This document shows, piece by piece, positions 57,788 through 64,000 of a stretch of DNA of 64,000 nucleotides. The notes beneath the pieces were generated by a model. It saw nothing but the letters and a program-made list of their open reading frames with translations. It did no database searches and was not told the origin of the DNA. This DNA comes from Janthinobacterium sp. 1_2014MBL_MicDiv (GTDB taxonomy: Bacteria; Pseudomonadota; Gammaproteobacteria; Burkholderiales; Burkholderiaceae_D), in assembly GCF_001865675.1 (NCBI RefSeq), contig NZ_CP011319.1, forward strand, positions 3,038,001 through 3,102,000, read 5' to 3'. The position numbers were made by a program, and so were the translations under genes. Position 1 is the stretch's first letter, and every line of letters begins with the position of its first letter.

Positions 57788-60238
57788 CTACTTCGCTTTC
57801 CCCGCCTCATTCACCGCTTCGTCCGGCAAGGCAAACGCCACCAGGCTATCGCCCATCTTCGTGCCCAATGAGCCGTGGCCGCCAGCCATCACCACCACAT
57901 ATTGCTTGCCCGTCTTGTCGGAGACATAGCTCATCGGCGTCGCCTGGCCGCCGGCCGGCAGGCGGGCTTTCCACACGGTTTTGCCATTGCGCACGTCGTA
58001 GCCGCGGATGTAGTAGTCCAGCGTGCTGCTGAGGAATGCCACGCCACCGCCCGTGGTGCTGATGCCGCCCAGGCTGGGCACGCCCAGCGGCAAGGCGATG
58101 GGCACGGGAGCGCTGTCGCGCGTGGTGCCGTTCTTGTGCATCCACACTTTTTTCATGGTGCGCAAGTCGACGGCGGCGATATAGCCCCACGGCGGCGCCT
58201 GGCAAGGGAAGCCCAGCGGCGACAGGAAGGGCTTGATTTCCACGGCGAACGGCACGCCCGTCTGCGGCTGCAAGCCCATTTCCGACCCCGTGCCGCCCTT
58301 CGCGTTGGCTTGCGCGCGCGGCACCAGGCGTTCCAGAAAGCCCATATAGTCTGGATTGACCAGCAACAATTGCCGGCCAGGATCGACGGCCGCCCCGCCC
58401 CACTCGAAGATGCCGAGCGGGCCAGGCGAGATGATGGCGCCCTTGATCTTGCCCTCGGCCACCGTCTGCGGCGTGAACGGGCCTTCATAGCGGTGCTGGC
58501 GGAAGATGATGCGGCACGCCAGCTGGTCGAATGGCGTCGTGCCCCACATGTCCGTCTCGCTGATATTTTTCTCGGGCAAGAAAGTCAGGGCCGAGAACGG
58601 CTGCGTGGGCGACAGGCGGTCGCCAGGGGCGGCGTTGGCTGTCGGCACGGGTTTTTCCGGCGCCGGCACGACCAGGCTGCCGTCGCGGCGGTCGATCACA
58701 TAGATGTCGCCGCGCTTGGTGGTGGCGACGACGGAAGGGATTTTGCCTTTCGGCGTGTCGATGTCGACCAAGGTGGGCTGGCCGCCGATATCCATGTCCC
58801 AGATGTCGTGGTGCACGGTCTGGTACACCCAGCGCACCTTGCCGGTGGCCAGATCGAGCGCGACGATGGCGCTATTGTATTTCTCGCCATGGGGGTTGCG
58901 GTTGCCGCCCCAGGTATCGGGCGTTTCGTTGCCCATGGGGATGTACACCATGCCCAGCTTTTCATCAACGCTGGACACGCCCCACGAGTTGGGCGAGTTG
59001 TTGGTGTAGGTCTTGCCATCGGCGATGGGCGCCGTGTCGTCCGGGTTCGAAGCATCCCAGTTCCACATCAGCTTGCCCGTGACGGGGTCGTAGCCACGGA
59101 TCACGCCCGAGGGTTCTTCCGTGGAAAAGTTGTCGGTTACGCTGGCGGCCATCACCACCACGTTCTGCGCCACGGCCGGCGGCGAGGTCGGCATCAGGAA
59201 ACCGCGCTTCTTCATGCCCATGCCATGGTACAGGCCGATCACGCCATTTTCGCCAAAGCTCTTGCACGCTTCGCCCGTATCGGCATTGACGGCGATCAAG
59301 GTCGCATCCATCGTGGGCGCGAAGATGCGGCGCGGACACTCCATGCCGGCCGCTTCCGGCGCCGGGCTGTCCTTGGCGCGGCCCGCGTTGACGTCCCAGT
59401 ACGCCACGCCGCGGCAGATCATGTGCTGGTAGCTCGAGGCGTCGCGGTTGATCTTCGGATCGTGGCGCCAGAGCTCCTTGCCCGTGTCCGGATCGAGCGC
59501 GATGACGATGTTGTGCGGCGTGCAGATATACAGCATGCCGTTGACCTTCAGCGGCGTGACTTCGTTGGCGATCTCGCCCGGGTCGTTCGGCCCCTTGAAG
59601 TCGCCCGTATGGTAGACCCACGCCTCTTTCAGCTGCGAGGCGTTGGCCGGCGTGATCTGCGCGGCCGGCGCGTAGCGGTCGCCATAGCCGGAGCGGCCAT
59701 ACGCGGCCCAGTCATTGGGTGCCACGCCCGGCGCGTAATCGCCTTCGGGGGCGGCCGCCATGTTTTCGGCCGGCACCTCGCCATGCAGGGTGTAATAATC
59801 CTGGAACAGCGAAAACACGCCCACGGCCGCCGTCGCCACGACGGCAGCCAGCAAGGCGCTCTTGCCCGCGTCGCGCGGTTTCGCCCCGGCACGCAAAGGC
59901 GGATCGAGGCGGCGGTCGATGAACGGCAGCAGCAGCCAGACGGCGGCCGCGAACCAGATATCCAGGCGCGGCAACAATTGCCACCAGTCGAACTTCACTT
60001 CGATCACGGACCAGATCAGGGTGGCGAACAGCAGCAATGCCAGGAAAGGCTGGGCGCTGCGCCGTCCTTTCCACACGAGCGCACCGGCAACTATCATGCC
60101 GATACCGGCCACGACGTAATACCAGGAACCGCCCAGGCTGACGAGCCAGGCGCCGCCGCCGGCAAGCGCCAGGCCCAGCAAGATAAAGATGACTGCGGTG
60201 AGTAGCAACAATGGTCCAGGCCGGGATGAGGCAGTCAT
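57788..60238 (-). CDS. gcd: Membrane-bound PQQ-dependent glucose/quinate/shikimate dehydrogenase
   Basis: An 816-residue quinoprotein. Five N-terminal membrane helices (about residues 8-145) anchor it and bind ubiquinone; the rest is a periplasmic eight-bladed propeller holding PQQ and Ca2+. Typical phrases are YAPAAQITPANASQLKEAWVYHTGD, WRHDPKIN, MGNETPDTWGGNRN and QTVHHDIWDMDI. It oxidises glucose to gluconolactone, or quinate/shikimate; the family profile does not separate the two with certainty here. AAAGGAG precedes ATG 60238. PQQ biosynthesis genes are not in the window. Confidence 0.9.
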   Translation of the reverse strand: MTASSRPGPLLLLTAVIFILLGLALAGGGAWLVSLGGSWYYVVAGIGMIVAGALVWKGRRSAQPFLALLLFATLIWSVIEVKFDWWQLLPRLDIWFAAAVWLLLPFIDRRLDPPLRAGAKPRDAGKSALLAAVVATAAVGVFSLFQDYYTLHGEVPAENMAAAPEGDYAPGVAPNDWAAYGRSGYGDRYAPAAQITPANASQLKEAWVYHTGDFKGPNDPGEIANEVTPLKVNGMLYICTPHNIVIALDPDTGKELWRHDPKINRDASSYQHMICRGVAYWDVNAGRAKDSPAPEAAGMECPRRIFAPTMDATLIAVNADTGEACKSFGENGVIGLYHGMGMKKRGFLMPTSPPAVAQNVVVMAASVTDNFSTEEPSGVIRGYDPVTGKLMWNWDASNPDDTAPIADGKTYTNNSPNSWGVSSVDEKLGMVYIPMGNETPDTWGGNRNPHGEKYNSAIVALDLATGKVRWVYQTVHHDIWDMDIGGQPTLVDIDTPKGKIPSVVATTKRGDIYVIDRRDGSLVVPAPEKPVPTANAAPGDRLSPTQPFSALTFLPEKNISETDMWGTTPFDQLACRIIFRQHRYEGPFTPQTVAEGKIKGAIISPGPLGIFEWGGAAVDPGRQLLLVNPDYMGFLERLVPRAQANAKGGTGSEMGLQPQTGVPFAVEIKPFLSPLGFPCQAPPWGYIAAVDLRTMKKVWMHKNGTTRDSAPVPIALPLGVPSLGGISTTGGGVAFLSSTLDYYIRGYDVRNGKTVWKARLPAGGQATPMSYVSDKTGKQYVVVMAGGHGSLGTKMGDSLVAFALPDEAVNEAGKAK

Positions 60239-60543
60239 GATGCTCCTTTACAAGGATGTGTCGGCGGCGCGCGCCTGCGCACCGGATTGAGGGCGATCAA
60301 GAACGTTTCATTTTTTCACTAATTTGCAAAGCGTGGCACACGCCAGAAAGCAATATTTACGCGGTGTTGCTTTTCCCCACAGGCGCGCTTGCCCTTGCCC
60401 GCTAATTTATATCCACAAGGAAAAACAAATTTCCCAAATAAACCAAATATTGTTCTAAACTGGCTATATCGTGATTTTTGTTAAAAACGTTTTCTCCGCT
60501 GCCGGCACCGGGCAGCGCGACGTCTTTCAACAGGAGGTCCAGC
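60239..60543. other. Divergent intergenic region before the phosphorelay cluster
   Basis: About 305 bases between gcd and the leader peptide, AT-rich in the middle (60395-60480). It must hold the promoters of both directions, but no well-spaced -35/-10 pair stands out. No gene is supported here; the GTG at 60471 that extends the following frame lacks a ribosome site. Confidence 0.5.
60532..60537 (+). promoter_or_regulatory. Strong ribosome site (AGGAGG) of the leader peptide
   Basis: AGGAGG lies 6 bases before ATG 60544, not in front of the downstream HPt-like gene. It therefore drives the 16-codon leader frame and only indirectly the next gene. Confidence 0.75.
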
Positions 60544-60594
60544 ATGCCACGCGCTTCTTCCCGCCGCGACGCCATTTGGCAGCCACTGCCATGA
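60544..60594 (+). CDS. 16-residue leader peptide coupled to the HPt-like gene
   Basis: The frame MPRASSRRDAIWQPLP has the strongest ribosome site of the region and ends in a TGA that overlaps the next ATG as ATGA (60591-60594). This is the standard layout for translational coupling, so ribosomes finishing the leader would restart at the HPt-like gene. The peptide has three Arg and one Trp but no amino-acid run like an attenuator leader. It could instead be an N-terminal remnant. Confidence 0.55.
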   Translation: MPRASSRRDAIWQPLP

Positions 60595-61244
60595 ACGCCT
60601 TCATCTACACCTATTTATTGGCCTGCTACGACGGCATGACCCTGGTACGCCCGGGCCTGGCCTTGACGGGCCTGGCGCTGCTGCTGGCCGCCCTGCTGTG
60701 GCGGCGCCCGCGCCCACGCCGGCGCCAGCGCGCGTCCGACAAGCTGGCCGACGCCTGGCCGCACGCGGGCTTGCCGGAATTGCTGCGCGCGCGCAGCGCC
60801 GTACCGGCCGGCCCCATGGCCGGACAGGCGGCGCCAGCGGCGCCCAAACCGGCGGAACGGCGCGCGCTGCCGTTCGAGCAGGCCCGCCTCGACGCGATGT
60901 TTGGCGAAGACCGGCAATTGCAGGGCGAAATCCTGGCCCTGTTCGTGGCCGAGACGCGCGACCGCCTGGCCGGCATCGCGCATGCGCTGCGCTGCGGCCG
61001 CACGGCGCCGGCCCGCGTGCTGGCACAGGAAATCTTCGATGCCGCCACGGCCCTGGGCCTGGGCCAGCTGAAGCGCCTTTCAGGCGCGGCCGTGCATGCC
61101 AGTTTCACCGAGGATATCGAGACGCAGCGGCGCCTGCATGCGGACTTGCTGATGGCGCTGGAAGTGCTGTCGACGGCCGTCACGCAGCTCCAGCAGCCGC
61201 AGCGTCGCGAAGAGCGGCGGCGCGACGCGGAAAGCCTGCCCTGA
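60591..61244 (+). CDS. Membrane-anchored HPt-like protein lacking the phospho-histidine
   Basis: A 217-residue protein: an N-terminal membrane helix (about 17-37), a basic stop RRPRPRRRQR, an Ala/Pro linker, then a helical bundle of HPt type (about 98-200). In a normal HPt the second helix carries H-x-x-K-G; here the aligned stretch is AQEIFDAATALGL with Gln146, so phosphotransfer is unlikely. It may act as a receiver-binding pseudo-HPt or an anchor. It starts in an ATGA overlap with the leader peptide and precedes the HTH-receiver gene by about 50 bases. Confidence 0.7.
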   Translation: MNAFIYTYLLACYDGMTLVRPGLALTGLALLLAALLWRRPRPRRRQRASDKLADAWPHAGLPELLRARSAVPAGPMAGQAAPAAPKPAERRALPFEQARLDAMFGEDRQLQGEILALFVAETRDRLAGIAHALRCGRTAPARVLAQEIFDAATALGLGQLKRLSGAAVHASFTEDIETQRRLHADLLMALEVLSTAVTQLQQPQRREERRRDAESLP

Positions 61245-61293
61245 GCCAAATTCATCAGATTTGCCGGATTTGATTTTCTGAACGGACCCGCAT

Positions 61294-61947
61294 ATGCTCT
61301 CCTCACCCTCACCGACTCTTTATTCCATGCAAGCTGATGACGTCTGCACCACGCAAAAAGCCGCCGAATTGCTCGGCATTTCCGTCACCTCGGTGCAGCA
61401 GCTGGTGGAGGCGGGCGTCATCGAGGCGTGGAAGACCAAGGGCGGCCACCGCCGCATCCCCCTGTCGGCCGTGCACGCCTACAAGAGTGGCTACACACAA
61501 CATAGTCAGGAGTCGCGCGCGCCGCGTCCCGCGCGGCAGGACGGCGGCCTGCGCGCGCCTTCCATCCTCGTGATCGAGGATCATCCGATCGAGCGTGCGC
61601 TGTATCAAAAGCAGATTGCCTCATGGGGCTTGCAGGCCAGCTTGCGCTTCTGCGAAAATGGCTACCAGGCATTGCTGGAAATCGCCCGCGACCAACCCGA
61701 TATTTTATTGAGCGATATCATCATGGAAGGCATCGACGGCTACGAAGTGATACGCACCATCCTGGCCGACCCGCTGCTGGCGGACATGCACATCGCCATG
61801 CTGTCGAGCCTGTCGCCGGAAGCGCTCGATGCAAGGGGCGGCGTGCCTCCGGGCGTGGTGTTCTTCTCCAAGCCCGTCAACTACGACGAATTGCGCGGCT
61901 ACCTGCGCGCCTGCTGCGCCAGCCACGCGCGGCACGGCACCGCCTGA
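61294..61947 (+). CDS. Response regulator with N-terminal excisionase-type HTH and C-terminal receiver
   Basis: A 217-residue regulator with reversed order. The N-terminal helix-turn-helix is of the MerR/excisionase type (TTQKAAELLGISVTSVQQLVEAGVI, then TKGGHRRIPLSAVHAY), and a receiver domain follows (about 88-210). The acidic pocket (IEDHP), phospho-acceptor Asp141 (LLSDIIMEG), Ser171-172 and Lys193 (FFSKP) are all present, so it should be phosphorylated. The start at ATG 61294 or 61327 is open. It lies between an HPt-like gene and an intact HPt gene, 12 bases before the latter. No kinase is adjacent. Confidence 0.87.
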   Translation: MLSSPSPTLYSMQADDVCTTQKAAELLGISVTSVQQLVEAGVIEAWKTKGGHRRIPLSAVHAYKSGYTQHSQESRAPRPARQDGGLRAPSILVIEDHPIERALYQKQIASWGLQASLRFCENGYQALLEIARDQPDILLSDIIMEGIDGYEVIRTILADPLLADMHIAMLSSLSPEALDARGGVPPGVVFFSKPVNYDELRGYLRACCASHARHGTA

Positions 61948-61959
61948 GGCCGTCCAGCC

Positions 61960-62322
61960 ATGCCAGCCTACCGCCATATCGACCCCGCCCTGCTGCTGCA
62001 CGCCGCTTGCCAGGACGTGCCGCTGTTCCTCACGCTGTGCCAGACCTATCTCGATACGGCGCCGGCCATGTTTGGCCAGCTCGCGCAGGCCGTGCGCAGC
62101 GGCACGCCGCAAGCCATCGTGCACGGCAGCCATGGCTTGCGCGGCAGCGTGGCGCTGCTGGGCGCCACGGCGCTGGTCAGCCGCCTGGCCGAGCTGGAAC
62201 GGCTGGCGCGCCTGCAGGAGCGGCCAGCGCCGGGCTGGCTCGATGAAACGGCGCGCCTGCTGGCGCTCGTGGAGGCAGAAGTGCGGCGCGGCATGGCCGA
62301 GTACCAGGAAACGCAAGCATGA
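61960..62322 (+). CDS. HPt domain protein with intact phospho-histidine
   Basis: A 120-residue stand-alone histidine phosphotransfer protein. The phospho-site is His58 in GSHGLRGSVALLGA, fitting the H-x-L-x-G-S pattern; the flanking helices fill the rest. It begins 12 bases after the HTH-receiver stop, so both are one transcript, and it is the likely phosphodonor or acceptor of that receiver. The partner hybrid kinase must be encoded elsewhere. Confidence 0.88.
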   Translation: MPAYRHIDPALLLHAACQDVPLFLTLCQTYLDTAPAMFGQLAQAVRSGTPQAIVHGSHGLRGSVALLGATALVSRLAELERLARLQERPAPGWLDETARLLALVEAEVRRGMAEYQETQA

Positions 62323-62403
62323 ATGGCGCAGCTGACTTGCTAATTAAAAATCAATTCCTTATTGGAAATGTTATACTTATCTCAATCAACCATGGAGCCT
62401 GCG

Positions 62404-62529
62404 ATGATCGTGTGCCGTGACCTTCTGCTGAGAGCCTTCATGCTGGGCATGCTGCTCTTCGTCGTCGGCGAATCGCTGTCCTACTGGACGCCGGAAGTCA
62501 AGAAGCTGCTGGCCTGGCGCCCGTCCTGA
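62404..62529 (+). CDS. 41-residue single-span membrane peptide
   Basis: A short frame with GGAG 6 bases before ATG 62404. It reads MIVCRDLLLRAFMLGM, a hydrophobic run LLFVVGESLSYW and a basic tail EVKKLLAWRPS, as in single-span small membrane proteins. A TATACT hexamer (62372-62377) lies about 27 bases upstream. Its stop is 6 bases from the stop of convergent NnrS. It is too short for usual gene finding, so it is offered as a candidate. Confidence 0.6.
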   Translation: MIVCRDLLLRAFMLGMLLFVVGESLSYWTPEVKKLLAWRPS

Positions 62530-62535
62530 GTTCCC

Positions 62536-63756
62536 TCAGCCTTCACGCCCATCGACGCGCGCGCGCCACAGGTAAGGCGCATAAACCAGCACATACAAGG
62601 CAAACGCCAGCGACCAGCACAAGCCTGCCGCCCACAGCGACGGCAGCACCGATGGCGTGGGGCCGACAGCTGCCAGCAGCCGCGCCAGCGCACCCAGCTG
62701 CACCAGCCAGTACATGCCCGCTTCCGCCCTGCCCGCCTTGAGGGGGCGCCCCGTGTGGCCCAGGGTCGTGCGCGTCATCATGCCGATGATCAGGCCCGCC
62801 ATCGACCCCACGGTCAACGCGTGGAATGCGGCGCTGGCCGGCAGCAGCTGCCAGCTGGCCAGCGCCAGCAGCGCAAAGCCGATGCCTATCCACGCGTACG
62901 ACAGGTGCAAGATCCACAGCAGCGGTACGCGCAGGGTGCGCCGCGGCTGCCAGGCCAGCAGGTTGGCCAGCGACATGGCGCCTGCCGCCAGGGCCAGCGG
63001 CGCCGTCGCCCAGGCCGGCGCGCCCGCCAGCCAGGCGATGCTGGCCAGCGCCATGCATGCCGCGGCCATCAGCGCCCGCTTCGGACTGGCCACGGGCGTG
63101 CTGCCCGGTGCGCCATTGCGCGTAAACATGGGAATGACGCGCGCGCCGATCACCGATTCGATCAGCACGATAATCAGAATGGCCGCCTGCACGGGCAGGA
63201 ACAGCGACAGCGACAGCCAGCCCAGCGCGGCCGCGTGATACAGGCCGTTGGCCAGCGCCAGCAGGGCCAGCAAGCCGACGAGGAACAAGTTGCGCGTATT
63301 GCCCGAGCGGCGCAGCACGCGGTACAGCGGATACGTGGCCAGCGGCAGGAACAGCCAGTCCACCAGCGCCGCCATGGGCGCCAGCGGGCCGGTCAGGCAC
63401 AGCATGGCCATGCGTCCGGCCAGCCACAGCCCCGCCAGCGCCATCAGCGGTGCGCCGTGCGGCGTGGGCAGTCCCGTCCAGTTGCGCCCCGCCGTGTACA
63501 GGAAGCCGACGATGACGGCCAGCGCGAAGCCGAACACCATCTCGTGCATATGCCAGCCCAGCCCGACGTGCAGACCGCCCTGCAGCAGGCCGGCATAGCT
63601 GGCCAGCCACAGGGGAATGCTGACAGCCGCGAACAGTGCGGCCAGCAGGTAGAACGGACGAAAACCCAGCTGCCAGACGGCATGGCGGGCATGCCACGGT
63701 GCGGCACCGGGAGCGGCGGCAGGAGATGATGGTTCGCTGATGGGAGTAATGGCCAT
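62536..63756 (-). CDS. nnrS: NnrS family haem/copper membrane protein
   Basis: A 406-residue inner-membrane protein with about 12 helices. The family marks are LGFRPFYLLAALFAAVSI, GWHMHEMVFGFALAVIVGFLYTAGRNWTG, the MFTRN loop and TVGSMAGLIIGMMTRTTLGHTGRP, with His residues that may bind haem and copper. NnrS protects against nitric oxide and nitrosative stress and is usually under an NO-responsive regulator (NsrR, NnrR or Dnr). A 29-base dyad lies directly upstream. The gene follows a NarL/LuxR-type regulator on the same strand. Confidence 0.93.
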   Translation of the reverse strand: MAITPISEPSSPAAAPGAAPWHARHAVWQLGFRPFYLLAALFAAVSIPLWLASYAGLLQGGLHVGLGWHMHEMVFGFALAVIVGFLYTAGRNWTGLPTPHGAPLMALAGLWLAGRMAMLCLTGPLAPMAALVDWLFLPLATYPLYRVLRRSGNTRNLFLVGLLALLALANGLYHAAALGWLSLSLFLPVQAAILIIVLIESVIGARVIPMFTRNGAPGSTPVASPKRALMAAACMALASIAWLAGAPAWATAPLALAAGAMSLANLLAWQPRRTLRVPLLWILHLSYAWIGIGFALLALASWQLLPASAAFHALTVGSMAGLIIGMMTRTTLGHTGRPLKAGRAEAGMYWLVQLGALARLLAAVGPTPSVLPSLWAAGLCWSLAFALYVLVYAPYLWRARVDGREG

Positions 63757-63769
63757 GGTGGACTCGCGC

Positions 63770-63798
63770 TTAAAGATATATTCAATATACTACTTTAA
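63770..63798 (-). promoter_or_regulatory. AT-rich dyad upstream of nnrS, candidate NO-regulator site
   Basis: TTAAAG (63770-63775) and CTTTAA (63793-63798) bracket an inner near-palindrome ATATATTCAATATA. The element is 14 bases upstream of nnrS. It resembles the AT-rich dyads bound by NsrR but is not a perfect match; an FNR/NnrR type site (TTGAT-N4-ATCAA) is absent. Confidence 0.5.
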
Positions 63799-63904
63799 AA
63801 GCGCAATGGCGGCCATCGGCAAAAAGGACTAGAAGGACGGGAAGGATGGCGCGACGGCCATGGGGCCCGAGCCGGCGGGCCAGCCCCCGGCATCGCGCTG
63901 CCGG

Positions 63905-64000
63905 CTACTTGCCCTGGCGGTGCTCGACCGCATACACGGCCGCCTGCACGCGGCTGGTCAGGTTGAGCTTTTTCAGCACGTTCTGCACGTGGATCTTCAC
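63905..64000 (-). CDS. Response regulator, NarL/LuxR family (C-terminal end only)
   Basis: Only the last 31 residues are inside the window. They read VKIHVQNVLKKLNLTSR then VQAAVYAVEHRQGK, the recognition helix and end of a NarL/LuxR-type winged helix domain, so the gene continues beyond the right edge. NarL-type regulators respond to nitrate/nitrite; lying directly upstream of nnrS suggests a nitrogen-oxide control locus. Confidence 0.85.
   Translation of the reverse strand: MKIHVQNVLKKLNLTSRVQAAVYAVEHRQGK

Overview
The window reads as a chromosomal segment of a Betaproteobacterium of the Oxalobacteraceae, most like Janthinobacterium, Duganella or Massilia. This rests on uniformly high-GC coding sequence with GC-rich third positions, the family mix (DUF4262, DUF6328, DUF748, DUF455, NnrS, excisionase-HTH response regulators) and the style of the proteins. 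The taxon is an inference; no rRNA or tRNA gene, integrase, transposase, prophage or CRISPR array was seen. Almost all the sequence is protein-coding, with short intergenic gaps.

Layout. 1-9.2 kb: prolyl oligopeptidase, an EAL-CBS-GGDEF cyclic-di-GMP protein, a DUF4262 pair, an 11-repeat Sel1 protein, a DnaQ-like exonuclease and a YegD-type Hsp70. 9.3-15.2 kb: an Ig-like-domain lipoprotein, a LacI regulator, YidB, a small helix-hairpin-helix-like protein, a putative zinc-ribbon protein and a DUF6328 membrane protein. 15.2-19.2 kb: a LysR regulator facing an aldo/keto reductase-SRPBCC pair across a dyad-rich promoter, then an MFS exporter. 19.2-23.9 kb: a NIF-type HAD phosphatase, an Asp/Glu racemase-family protein, two coupled unknowns, and a coupled RsbQ-like hydrolase/PAS hybrid histidine kinase pair.

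24-28 kb: metal uptake. A Fur box precedes a PepSY transmembrane protein, followed by a ZnuD-like TonB receptor. 28-36 kb: osmotic stress. A trehalose operon (membrane-anchored OtsA, OtsB, GH15) is divergent from an MscS channel and a cation/proton antiporter. 36-46 kb: a serine hydrolase, small proteins, topoisomerase IB, a 1147-residue composite exported protein ending in an LAS-type peptidase signature, DUF455, and dsdA with a DsdC-like regulator. 46-48 kb: a tightly packed operon of three unrecognised small proteins.

48-57 kb: copper and iron. An OprC/NosA-type copper receptor lies next to a DUF2946 protein, and a Fur-box siderophore receptor is divergent from a DUF748 protein. An AT-rich orphan gene follows. 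57.8-64 kb: membrane PQQ glucose/quinate dehydrogenase, a small phosphorelay cluster (degenerate HPt, HTH-REC, intact HPt) with a coupled leader peptide, a 41-residue membrane peptide, NnrS, and the 3' end of a NarL/LuxR regulator running off the right edge.

Recurring theme: many neighbours are translationally coupled through TGATG, ATGA or GTGA overlaps. The observations most worth following are the sensor-fused OtsA, the PEP-CTERM-like/lipoprotein/LAS-peptidase composite, the RsbQ-kinase pair, the leader peptide plus pseudo-HPt phosphorelay, and the three-gene unknown operon.
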